Assembly (NCBI GenBank): GCA_021531385.1
Contig: JAFBIR010000001.1
Coordinates: 124,001 to 188,000, forward strand
DNA from: Parabacteroides distasonis
GTDB taxonomy: Bacteria > Bacteroidota > Bacteroidia > Bacteroidales > Tannerellaceae
Length of the DNA: 64,000 nucleotides
Reading direction: 5' to 3'
Positions 56,802 through 64,000 of this stretch are shown one piece after another. Made by a program: the position numbers and the translations under genes. Position 1 is the first letter of the stretch, and the number at the start of each line of letters is the position of its first letter. A model generated the notes under the pieces. The model did not search any database. It was not told the DNA's origin and saw only the letters and a program-made list of their open reading frames with translations.

Positions 56802-58662
56802 CTTTTATCTCGTACTTTTGATATGGAAATAGATAAATCCTTGGGACAACTTCTGTATTTGCCATCCTGTCCAAGTATGACTTCAGTTTTGCCAGTGGGT
56901 GCACAGCCACAGAGTCCCAATGCCAGTCATCCCAGTCCTTCACATAGTCTTCATAGGAATCATAATAGACCTTGGGGTCATTCAGCTCCCAACTCTCTCG
57001 TTCAGACTCAGGAGTCATAGGGCCTATTACCTTTACAGGCACAACAGCATAATAAGGAGCATGGAACACTGCCAAAACCTTCTCACCCTGAGCGAAACGG
57101 CATGCTTCCTGATATTTGGCACCGCCAGGCTGATGACCACCATGCGTATAAGTGGCTAAAAGATTCTTGTTGGCATCGAAAGTATGCACCTTTGATGGAG
57201 ATAGGTCTTCTTCGTCTTTAATCTCGTAGCCAACAAGATTAGCCTGCCTGTAAAGCGTATGCTCCAAGACGAACTTGGCAGCTTCCAAGCCCTTGAAAGG
57301 ACCGATGTATTTTGCATCAAGCCCGTAAGCTTCTTCTCCATCCTCTCTGCTTTCACAGGTAGTTCCTTCTTCGAGTTTCTTGGTACAGAAAATTTCTAAC
57401 CAGCATGAATCTGCTGTCGATGAAGATATGGGCATGATAGACTCTCCGTCATGGAGTCTGATTACCGGCCATTCCTCACAGAATCGTTCTGCAAACTTGT
57501 CGGGGCTGTCTGTATGGATGGGGATTATGGCCTTAGGATGAAGCAACTGAAAGAGATTTTTCATACTGCTCATGTCGCAGTGTCCACTGGTATGTAGGTA
57601 CTCATAACCACCTTCCAATGCTGTTGCCAACGCTGCATGGTAGGCCTCTTTTCTCTCGTCAAGATACCCTTGCCACATGGATAGATATTTTTTCTTCTCG
57701 CCGGGAAGCTCCTGGATGAGTTTGTCAAACCTGGGATTAGCGCGTGCTATCAGCACATATCCTTTGTCCCTTATTGTTTCTACGAACTTGTCGTTAAAGG
57801 TAAAGTCATTTCCTTCTCTGAAAAGAGTCAATGGCTCATATTCCCCATATCGATACAGTCTGGACTTACTCCACAGTGAACCACTTTTTGCCACGATGTC
57901 CATCACCTGCTTCTGATAAGCATCCACAATGAACGGCATACCAGCCCTTAAAGCAGCGTGATAGAATGAAAACAAACGGTCGATATTTGTTGACGAGAGA
58001 TAGACAATATGACCAATCTTCTGAGCAAGCGCATTTTCAAATGCTTTTTGAAGTTCCGCTTCGGAGCATGATATTGAATCAGGACGTGTCACGTTGGTGC
58101 CCTCGCAAACCACATAATCTACTTTCCCCACATATTGTTCAAGCATTTTCCTCAATTTTTTGCTCCTAAAACCATGGGTACGAAAATCTCCTGTATGGAA
58201 TACGCTTACCCCATCAGCTTCTATCTTGAAAGCATAGGCATCAAAGGCGGAATGATCAATGGTGACAGGCATCACATTGAAAGGACCAATAGAAAATGAC
58301 TGACCAGGACTAAACTCCCTTGAGGTGTTCAATCGCTCAATAATCATATACTGGCTCTCATCCACGTAAGACAGATATTCAGAAAGAGCCAGTTGTATAT
58401 CTCTTCCAAGCTTACCTATATATAAGGGAAGTTCCTTGGGTAATTCCTTAATGCAACCTATATGATCACCATGATAATGAGTGATGAGCAGCGCACTCTT
58501 TGTCAGGTCGCCTTTGGTCAATTCCTCAATCTCTAAAGGTTTCGACTTTTGGGAACCAGGCAGTTGCTCTCCATAATCAACGAAGAGTTTCCATCCTTTA
58601 TGTTCATACTCTGTGACACAGCCGCCAATTTGGTCAGTGCCACGATGGATTGTAATCTTCAT
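56779..58662 (-). CDS. MBL-fold beta-CASP hydrolase with C-terminal extension (RNase J-like nuclease)
   Basis: A 627-residue protein. The metallo-beta-lactamase site is intact: His62, His64, Asp66, His67 in LITHYHGDHIG, then VFHTGDFRTHG. The beta-CASP/RMMBL signature is YLHTSGHCDMSSMKNLFQLL, HPKAIIPIHTD, near residues 345-375, as in RNase J and related exo/endonucleases. The last roughly 220 residues, from about 405 on, form an extra region I do not recognise, ending YQKYEIKDEDLTSI. Its ATG overlaps the upstream nuclease stop by one base, and its end overlaps the metallophosphoesterase by 23 bp. This argues for one coupled three-gene unit. RNA or DNA cleavage is likely from family; target unknown. 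Confidence 0.82.
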   Translation of the reverse strand: MKITIHRGTDQIGGCVTEYEHKGWKLFVDYGEQLPGSQKSKPLEIEELTKGDLTKSALLITHYHGDHIGCIKELPKELPLYIGKLGRDIQLALSEYLSYVDESQYMIIERLNTSREFSPGQSFSIGPFNVMPVTIDHSAFDAYAFKIEADGVSVFHTGDFRTHGFRSKKLRKMLEQYVGKVDYVVCEGTNVTRPDSISCSEAELQKAFENALAQKIGHIVYLSSTNIDRLFSFYHAALRAGMPFIVDAYQKQVMDIVAKSGSLWSKSRLYRYGEYEPLTLFREGNDFTFNDKFVETIRDKGYVLIARANPRFDKLIQELPGEKKKYLSMWQGYLDERKEAYHAALATALEGGYEYLHTSGHCDMSSMKNLFQLLHPKAIIPIHTDSPDKFAERFCEEWPVIRLHDGESIMPISSSTADSCWLEIFCTKKLEEGTTCESREDGEEAYGLDAKYIGPFKGLEAAKFVLEHTLYRQANLVGYEIKDEEDLSPSKVHTFDANKNLLATYTHGGHQPGGAKYQEACRFAQGEKVLAVFHAPYYAVVPVKVIGPMTPESERESWELNDPKVYYDSYEDYVKDWDDWHWDSVAVHPLAKLKSYLDRMANTEVVPRIYLFPYQKYEIKDEDLTSI

Positions 58663-59573
58663 TAGTCAATGACTTTGTGTTTATATGATATATTTTTATA
58701 TTTCCAACGGGGAGAATCGTTAATAAAATCTATTAGTCCATTAGATAAGAGAGGATGAAGATTATTTGTCAGGAAAATGGATTCAATCTTATTAATAGTT
58801 CCTTTTTCATATGCTTCATGAAACTTCTTAAACCCACGTATATCATGTTTTACAGCGTATTCCACATTCTTACTTTCTTCGTACATGATGCGATGAGATA
58901 AAATATCGTCCAATATGTTTGTGTAAAACATAAGCTCTGAGATTATTCCCAAAGGTTTGTTTTTGGGTTCCTTTAATTCAAAAATTGATAGGCAGTCATT
59001 CTTTATAGCCCAAATGTCTATTGCACTTTTACCTCCTGTGGTATAATGAGTAGTTCGACTTACCTTTTCATGGAAAATTCCTACGGGGAACTGATGGTTG
59101 ATGACATCATATTCCATGGAATGATCCATCACATACTTACATTCGAGCCATCCCTCTGACTCTGGTGAATGCTTATCAATACTAGCCGCTTTTTCTCTGC
59201 CGATGTTACAATATAGCGTTGTGGGGATTACAGGAATAGGTTTTGCCGAATGTGCCCAGGAATATGTTTGGACAAACTTGGCAAGTCTATAAACGAATCT
59301 ATTATAATGTAAAATTCCATCTTCGCCATTGGAGAAATCTCGCTCCCAATCTATTGTAATAGTCTCTATATATTCTCTTAGGTGATACTTAAGAGCAATA
59401 GCCCAACTGTCAAAAGAGGCCTCGTCATCTTGCATATTAGCCTTTAGCCCTTTTATTTTCACTAAAAGAGTAAGGTTTTTAATCTCCTTATCATAGATAT
59501 ATCCATAAGAAGATGGAATATCTGCATTTGGCATAACCTTCGTAAGAAGTTCTTTAATTAGTTTTTTGTTCAT
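58662..59573 (-). CDS. PD-(D/E)XK-type nuclease-like protein
   Basis: A 303-residue protein from the ATG at 59573 (a TTG precedes). The putative catalytic core GGKSAIDIWAIKNDCLSIFE followed by LKEP gives Asp186, Glu199 and Lys201, the D-x(12)-E-x-K pattern of PD-(D/E)XK nucleases, with a helix after it (SELMFYTNILDDIL). The N-terminal half has no recognised domain. The gene is clearly more AT-rich than the core genes around it, suggesting recent acquisition. It heads a three-hydrolase operon. Family assignment is by motif only. Confidence 0.7.
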   Translation of the reverse strand: MNKKLIKELLTKVMPNADIPSSYGYIYDKEIKNLTLLVKIKGLKANMQDDEASFDSWAIALKYHLREYIETITIDWERDFSNGEDGILHYNRFVYRLAKFVQTYSWAHSAKPIPVIPTTLYCNIGREKAASIDKHSPESEGWLECKYVMDHSMEYDVINHQFPVGIFHEKVSRTTHYTTGGKSAIDIWAIKNDCLSIFELKEPKNKPLGIISELMFYTNILDDILSHRIMYEESKNVEYAVKHDIRGFKKFHEAYEKGTINKIESIFLTNNLHPLLSNGLIDFINDSPRWKYKNISYKHKVID

Positions 59574-59661
59574 TTTCAATAGTGTTAATACCGAAACTAT
59601 TTGATTAAAATTTAAACTCGTCCAATTTGTATTGGATACAAGTGATATTTACTATATACGA

Positions 59662-59724
59662 ATGAGCTTTGATACCAAAAGGATTTTGCCCAAATATATG
59701 CAGGATTTAGAATTTCTTATCTGA
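59662..59724 (+). other. Isolated 20-codon open frame in the AT-rich gap
   Basis: MSFDTKRILPKYMQDLEFLI then TGA, within the 180-bp gap between the nuclease start and the acetyltransferase stop. It reads like the N-terminus of a truncated gene, but no family is recognised and no -7 box precedes it. The rest of the gap shows nothing else. Confidence 0.25.
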
Positions 59725-59759
59725 TTTTAAGGTCTTGTATCTTCTCAGAGAACCCTTCA

Positions 59760-60242
59760 TTACAGCAGCAACTCGTAATCGACGACATCGAGCCAGCGAT
59801 GGAACTTTTGACCGACTTGCTCAAAATGGGAGACCTTGCGAAAACCTAATTGCTCATGTAGGTGGCAACTGCCCACGTTGTCTGCTGTGATACAGGCCAC
59901 CAAGGCATGAAAGCCTTTCTCTCGGCAATCAGCAATCAGGTGTTCCATCATATGTCGGCCAATGCCTTTGCCGGTATGTTCGGGGGATAAATAGATGGTG
60001 GTTTCCAACGTCGTTTGATAGGCGGCTTTCTCTTTCCAAGGATGGGCGTAGCAATAGCCGATCACCTCTCCTGCCTCTTCTTCTATCCAGCAGGGGTAAT
60101 TCGCAGCTATCCCACTTACCTTTTCCCACATAGCCGATTCACTAACCGGGTCTGTATCGAAGGTGGCCACGCTGTGTAATACATATTCATTATATATAGC
60201 AGTAATGGCTGCCGCATCCGTAGGTTGTAATTCTCGCATCAT
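59760..60242 (-). CDS. GNAT acetyltransferase, phosphinothricin acetyltransferase-like
   Basis: A 160-residue GNAT protein. N-terminal RELQPTDAAAITAIYNEYVLHSVATFDTDP is typical of the Pat/Bar/YncA branch. The acetyl-CoA loop is SPEHTGKGIGRHMMEHLIAD, followed by ACITADNVGSCHLHEQLGFRKVSHFEQVG. Pat-like enzymes N-acetylate phosphinothricin, methionine sulfoximine or related amines; the natural substrate here is unknown. Two adjacent ATGs (60242, 60239) are possible. The upstream GH2 operon ends in a strong terminator before it, so it needs its own promoter. Confidence 0.9.
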   Translation of the reverse strand: MMRELQPTDAAAITAIYNEYVLHSVATFDTDPVSESAMWEKVSGIAANYPCWIEEEAGEVIGYCYAHPWKEKAAYQTTLETTIYLSPEHTGKGIGRHMMEHLIADCREKGFHALVACITADNVGSCHLHEQLGFRKVSHFEQVGQKFHRWLDVVDYELLL

Positions 60243-60256
60243 AACACATTCGTATC

Positions 60257-60297
60257 AAAAAAACGGGGCAAATGTACATAAAACACATTTGCCCCGT
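60257..60297 (-). terminator. Rho-independent terminator after the GH2 gene
   Basis: Perfect 13-bp stem ACGGGGCAAATGT (60263-60275) / ACATTTGCCCCGT (60285-60297), loop of 9, followed on the minus strand by seven T residues. Confidence 0.88.
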
Positions 60298-60316
60298 ATA
60301 TGGATAAAAAAGTTTT

Positions 60317-62134
60317 TTACTCGTTCATGGAACGAATGACCTCCTGGTTAATGGCACGCACCTGTGCCTCGTTGATCTTGATCACTTTACGATCGTAGGT
60401 CATCAAACCGTTGACCTCGCCTTCCACATCGGTTGTCTGCGTATAGACCGCTGCGGAGAAGCCCTTCTTCACAAAGTCTTTCAACTGCTTGGCGTACTTC
60501 ACATACTCGGCTGTCACCTCGTCGCTATTCTTGAACTGGATATAGCCCCAGTTGCGCTTGTTCCACCACAGGTGATCCTCCGCGGCCAAGCCAATGCCGC
60601 CATACTCGCCCAATACATTCACACGAATCGGATCGAAGAGGAACATATCCGGACCGGGATAGTTGTGCAGGTCAAGGATGTCACCACAAGAACGGTGGTT
60701 ACCACCGCTGGCCGGGTTGACCAAACGAGAGGGATCGTAAGCCTTTGTCCAAGCCACCACCTTCTCGGTTTCAAACTGACCCCAAGCCTCGTTGAAAGGT
60801 ACCCATACCACTACGCTGGGATTGGAGATGCACAGATCCATGATCTCTTTCCACTCCTGGTAATAGTTGGCGATGGAAGCCTCCGTACGTTGACGATCCG
60901 TTCCTCCATTATATACACGAGGTTTCCATTGGTTATCCATGTCGCCACTTGGCATATCCTGCCAAACCAAGATACCCTCCTTGTCGCAATGGTAATACCA
61001 ACGTGCCGGCTCAACCTTCACATGCTTGCGAATCATGTTGAAACCCCACTCCTTCGTCTTCTTAATATCGTAGAGCAACGCCTCATCGGTCGGTGCGGTG
61101 TAAAGACCGTCAGGCCACCAACCTTGATCCAACGGGCCATACTGGAAGAGCGGTTTATCATTCAAGCACATACGCATCAATCCCTGCGCATCACGCACCG
61201 TTGAAATCTTGCGGAAAGCCGTGTAAGACTTCACCTCATCCACGGAGCGACCATTCTTAGTCAGACGCACCTTCATGTCGTACAGATAGGGATTTGAGGG
61301 CTCCCACAACGTCGGTTGCTTCACCGCCAAACGAAGCTCCTTGCCCTGTACACCCTTGGCAGATGCGATCACCTGCCCTTTGTCTAACAGCTCCACCTCG
61401 ACAATGTCGCTGGCAAAAGAGGGAGAACAGGTGCTAACCGTTACGTGCATCACCTGCTTATCCACATCGGGAATCGCCTTGATAGCCGTGATGTGCGAAG
61501 CGTTCACCGGCTCCAACCAAACGGTCTGCCAGATGCCAGTCACCGGGGTGTACCAAATACCCTCCGGGTTTGAGACCTGCTTACCTCTTGGCTGATACCC
61601 CTTATCGCTCGGATCCCAGACACGAACCACCAACTTGTGAGTGGCACTCTTAGCGGAAAGATAGGGAGTCACATTCAAGGAGAAGGGCGTATAACCACCC
61701 ACGTGCGAACCGATCAGCACATCGTCCACGAACACGTCGGCCTGCCAATCCACGGCACCGAAGTGCAGCAGGATCTCCTTGCCTTTCCAGGCGGAAGGCA
61801 CTTGGAAGGTACGCTTATACCAGAGCTCATTCGCCTCACCAACCATCTGCTGCACGCCTGAGAGCGACGACTCCACCGCAAAGGGTACCAAGATCTTGCC
61901 ATCAAACGTAGCGGGCTCCACCTCTCCTTTCGGACGAATCGCATAGTCCCACTCCCCATTGAGGTTCTGCCAATCCGCACGCTCCATGATCGGACGCGGG
62001 TACTCCGGTAATACTTGTTGAGGATTAACTTGTTCGGCCCAAGCCGTCTTGATTTTGTCTCCTGCAGGCTTCCACTGCGCATAGGCCTGCACCACCAATA
62101 AAGAAGCGCATATAGCGCCCAAAACTTTTCTCAT
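60317..62134 (-). CDS. Glycoside hydrolase family 2 protein (beta-galactosidase/glucuronidase type)
   Basis: A 605-residue exported enzyme from the ATG at 62134 (signal RKVLGAICASLLVVQAYAQ). GH2 domains in order: jelly-roll sugar-binding domain (NLNGEWDYAIRP; WYKRTFQVPSAWKGKEILLHF), immunoglobulin-like domain, and TIM barrel. Acid/base Glu449 is in VPFNEAWGQF and nucleophile Glu510 in NVLGEYGGIG. The family hydrolyses terminal beta-linked or similar sugars with retention; substrate not predictable. It stands alone with its own promoter and terminator rather than in a polysaccharide locus. Confidence 0.93.
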   Translation of the reverse strand: MRKVLGAICASLLVVQAYAQWKPAGDKIKTAWAEQVNPQQVLPEYPRPIMERADWQNLNGEWDYAIRPKGEVEPATFDGKILVPFAVESSLSGVQQMVGEANELWYKRTFQVPSAWKGKEILLHFGAVDWQADVFVDDVLIGSHVGGYTPFSLNVTPYLSAKSATHKLVVRVWDPSDKGYQPRGKQVSNPEGIWYTPVTGIWQTVWLEPVNASHITAIKAIPDVDKQVMHVTVSTCSPSFASDIVEVELLDKGQVIASAKGVQGKELRLAVKQPTLWEPSNPYLYDMKVRLTKNGRSVDEVKSYTAFRKISTVRDAQGLMRMCLNDKPLFQYGPLDQGWWPDGLYTAPTDEALLYDIKKTKEWGFNMIRKHVKVEPARWYYHCDKEGILVWQDMPSGDMDNQWKPRVYNGGTDRQRTEASIANYYQEWKEIMDLCISNPSVVVWVPFNEAWGQFETEKVVAWTKAYDPSRLVNPASGGNHRSCGDILDLHNYPGPDMFLFDPIRVNVLGEYGGIGLAAEDHLWWNKRNWGYIQFKNSDEVTAEYVKYAKQLKDFVKKGFSAAVYTQTTDVEGEVNGLMTYDRKVIKINEAQVRAINQEVIRSMNE

Positions 62135-62179
62135 GATATTCCTTTTTTGATCAATAAACATCGAAAACTGTTACGCCGA

Positions 62180-62187
62180 CAAATATA
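62180..62187 (-). promoter_or_regulatory. Promoter -7 box for the GH2 gene
   Basis: Minus strand TATATTTG followed by TCG, 46 bp upstream of the ATG at 62134, fits TAnnTTTG. A divergent plus-strand box lies 32 bp away. Confidence 0.55.
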
Positions 62188-62219
62188 CGGTAAAACTTGC
62201 ACACGCAGAAATATTATCC

Positions 62220-62227
62220 TACTTTTG
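62220..62227 (+). promoter_or_regulatory. Promoter -7 box for the DUF3298-rsmG-MBL genes
   Basis: TACTTTTG followed by CG, 28 bp before the ATG at 62256; a TTG lies about 20 bp upstream. Confidence 0.6.
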
Positions 62228-62255
62228 CGACACAATTAATTAAATCTGTATCTTA

Positions 62256-63104
62256 ATGAGAACTCATTTATTTGTAAGCTTTTGGGTAATTTTTGCGTTC
62301 CTTTTGAGCACGACAGGCTGTAGCCATGGCGATTCAAAGGGGCAAAAAAATGACGTGGCGTTTGACTCTATAGACATAGAGGAGACCTATCATTTGCTGA
62401 ACAACCCGGAAAACCCTAATTGCAACTTAGAGATTAAGTTCATCTATCCGACCCATCTGGGAAACCCTTCTCTGTTAGCAGAATTGCAAAAACAATTCGT
62501 TTCCACCTATTTTGGCGAGAACTACGAAACCTATTCACCTGAGGAGGCCGTAAAGCGATATACCGAGGATTACCTTGCGGCATACAAGGATTTGGAGAGC
62601 GACTTCCAGGAGGACTTGAGCAAGGCTGACGAACGACCTGTAGGCGCTTGGTACTCCTATTATGAGATGTCGCAGAATGAGATTGACTTCAACGAGCAAG
62701 GCATCCTTTGCTACACGGTCAGCTTCGAGAATTACACCGGTGGCGCACATGGTGCACATTCCTATAACCACCATGTGATCGACCTCAAGACCGCAAAGCC
62801 ACTCACGGAGGCAGACATTTTCGTGGATGACTATGAGGAGAAGTTGGCACAGATCCTAGTGGATCAAATCGCTAAGCAGAACAATGTAGCGAACAATAAG
62901 GAGCTGGAAAACATTGGCTTCTTTAGCATCGACGAGATCTTCCCCAATGGCAACTTTAGGGTGGATGAGACGGGCATCACCTACTCGTTCAATGAGTATG
63001 AGATCGCTGCCTATGTGGTAGGCGCGACGCATGTGCAACTCCCCTACAAGGAGATTCGCCACCTGTTGCGCGACGACAGCCCTATCTCTTCGCTAATTGA
63101 TTAA
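62256..63104 (+). CDS. DUF3298-domain lipoprotein (RsiV-like)
   Basis: A 282-residue lipoprotein (FLLSTTGCSHGDS, lipobox Cys near 22). The DUF3298 core is seen in YTVSFENYTGGAHGAHSYNH, HVIDLKTAKPLTEADIF, then FSIDEIFPNGNFRVDETGIT and the terminal YSFNEYEIAAYVVGATHVQL. RsiV-type DUF3298 domains bind lysozyme in Firmicutes; whether this protein does is unknown. It lies 15 bp before rsmG. Confidence 0.85.
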   Translation: MRTHLFVSFWVIFAFLLSTTGCSHGDSKGQKNDVAFDSIDIEETYHLLNNPENPNCNLEIKFIYPTHLGNPSLLAELQKQFVSTYFGENYETYSPEEAVKRYTEDYLAAYKDLESDFQEDLSKADERPVGAWYSYYEMSQNEIDFNEQGILCYTVSFENYTGGAHGAHSYNHHVIDLKTAKPLTEADIFVDDYEEKLAQILVDQIAKQNNVANNKELENIGFFSIDEIFPNGNFRVDETGITYSFNEYEIAAYVVGATHVQLPYKEIRHLLRDDSPISSLID

Positions 63105-63119
63105 TGTTGAACTGTTTTT

Positions 63120-63752
63120 ATGGATTCAAAGAGCAACATCATCACACATTATTTCCCTGAGTTAACGGCGCAGCAGCAACAGCAGTTTGATGCGCTCTAT
63201 GACCTCTATCTGGATTGGAACGCAAAAATCAACGTGATCTCACGCAAGGACATCGAGAACCTTTATCCGCACCATGTGCTGCACTCCTTGGGTATCGCCA
63301 AAATGCTGCATTTCAAGGAGGGATCAAGCATCATGGACTTGGGCACGGGAGGAGGATTTCCAGGCATTCCCTTAGCGATCTTATACCCCGAGTGCCATTT
63401 CCATTTGGTCGATAGTATCGGTAAGAAGATCAAGGTGGGGCAAGCCGTAGCAGATGCTATTGGTTTAAGCAACGTATCCTTTCTTCATGCGCGTGCCGAA
63501 GAGGAGAAACAGCAGTTTGATTTTGTCGTGAGCCGAGCAGTCATGCCACTCAGCGACTTAGTGAAGATCGTGCGCAAGAACATCCGGAAGGAACAGCGTA
63601 ATGCCCTTCCCAACGGATTGATCTGCCTGAAAGGAGGCGAGCTGGAGCGAGAGATCGGTCCCTTCCTCAAAGAGTCAATAATCATAGCGTTATCTGACCA
63701 TTTTAAAGAGCCTTATTTTGAAACTAAAAAAGTAGTGTACGTACCATTATGA
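63120..63752 (+). CDS. rsmG: 16S rRNA (guanine527-N7)-methyltransferase
   Basis: Methylates G527 of 16S rRNA with S-adenosylmethionine, 210 residues. RsmG hallmarks are LYLDWNAKINVISRKDIENL, YPHHVLHSLGIA, the SAM motif IMDLGTGGGFPGIPLAI and FDFVVSRAVMPLSDLV. The stop overlaps the next ATG (ATGA). Loss of this gene elsewhere gives low-level streptomycin resistance; here it looks intact. Confidence 0.96.
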   Translation: MDSKSNIITHYFPELTAQQQQQFDALYDLYLDWNAKINVISRKDIENLYPHHVLHSLGIAKMLHFKEGSSIMDLGTGGGFPGIPLAILYPECHFHLVDSIGKKIKVGQAVADAIGLSNVSFLHARAEEEKQQFDFVVSRAVMPLSDLVKIVRKNIRKEQRNALPNGLICLKGGELEREIGPFLKESIIIALSDHFKEPYFETKKVVYVPL

Positions 63753-64000
63753 TTTCAATCAAATCTTTTGAGGTAAATTATTTCTCCGAAAACACCTACT
63801 TGCTGTATGACGAGACCAAGGAGGCCGTTTTGATTGATTGTGGTTGTTTACGCATGGAAGAGCAGAAAGAATTGAGCGACTTCGTCACCGCAAATGGATT
63901 GACCCTCAAGCGCTATCTCTGCACGCATCTGCATCTGGATCATGTATTCGGCAATGAGTTTGTATTCAAGACCTACGGGCTGAGCCCGGAGGCGCATAAG
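63749..64000 (+). CDS. MBL-fold metallo-hydrolase, 5' part (glyoxalase II-like)
   Basis: The first 84 codons are in the window: MISIKSFEVNYFSENTYLLY, then EAVLIDCGCL and the zinc motif LCTHLHLDHVFGNEF (HxHxDH). This is the small hydrolase type related to hydroxyacylglutathione hydrolase, common downstream of rsmG in Bacteroidetes. The 3' end is cut by the window edge. Confidence 0.88.
   Translation, partial: MISIKSFEVNYFSENTYLLYDETKEAVLIDCGCLRMEEQKELSDFVTANGLTLKRYLCTHLHLDHVFGNEFVFKTYGLSPEAHK

Noticed and set aside
62256-64000. Second defence-like cluster around the terminal MBL gene
   Set aside because: The MBL protein is a small glyoxalase II-like hydrolase coupled to rsmG, a normal housekeeping arrangement.

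Overview
The window is a chromosomal stretch from a Bacteroidales bacterium, most like Parabacteroides or a close relative. This rests on a SusC/SusD pair, a PorT-family barrel, DUF4290, LysM and M16/M1 peptidase genes, and repeated promoter -7 boxes of the Bacteroidota form TAnnTTTG (usually TATCTTTG, TATCTTCG or TACTTTTG). The genus is an inference; no rRNA or tRNA gene is visible.

Layout. 1-1673: end of an SDR oxidoreductase and a GltS-type glutamate symporter. 1814-8112: a PurF-like amidotransferase co-transcribed with carA-carB. 8154-11422: a Crp/Fnr-type regulator followed by lutABC for lactate oxidation. 11546-16890: an orphan SusC/SusD pair. 16967-28620 (minus): one riboswitch-controlled cobalamin operon (cbiA, corrinoid adenosyltransferase, BtuF/C/D-type importer, then four bifunctional fusions CobJ-CbiC, CbiE-CbiT, CbiG-CobM, CobK-CbiD).

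28628-32904 is a scarred accessory island: gene fragments, a transposase remnant, a frameshifted Crp-type regulator divergent from an SMR and an MFS exporter, and a deleted AAA+ ATPase gene. It carries two inverted copies of a nonamer repeat. 32892-42375: a DMT transporter, an M16/DUF4268/M1 peptidase operon, and a LysM protein plus PorT barrel. 42531-49669 (minus): a GH5-like lipoprotein gene behind a conserved envelope operon (DUF4290, murA, rimM, M23 peptidase, dxr, rseP). 49739-52492: a TonB receptor with a His-rich small protein. 52680-56077: a small membrane protein, a RelA/SpoT-type synthetase, a HU-like protein and an AAA+ ATPase paralogous to the broken copy.

56233-59573 (minus) is the most system-like accessory locus: three overlapping genes for a PD-(D/E)XK nuclease, an MBL/beta-CASP nuclease with a C-terminal extension, and a metallophosphoesterase carrying a one-base frameshift. 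I could not match the trio to a named defence system. 59760-64000: a Pat-like acetyltransferase, a GH2 enzyme, a DUF3298 lipoprotein, rsmG and the start of another MBL hydrolase.

A theme across the window is short repeated DNA, several copies of which lie in frame inside genes: heptad repeats in three cobalamin enzymes, a 28-bp perfect palindrome in btuF, and a heptad repeat supplying the gltS stop codon.
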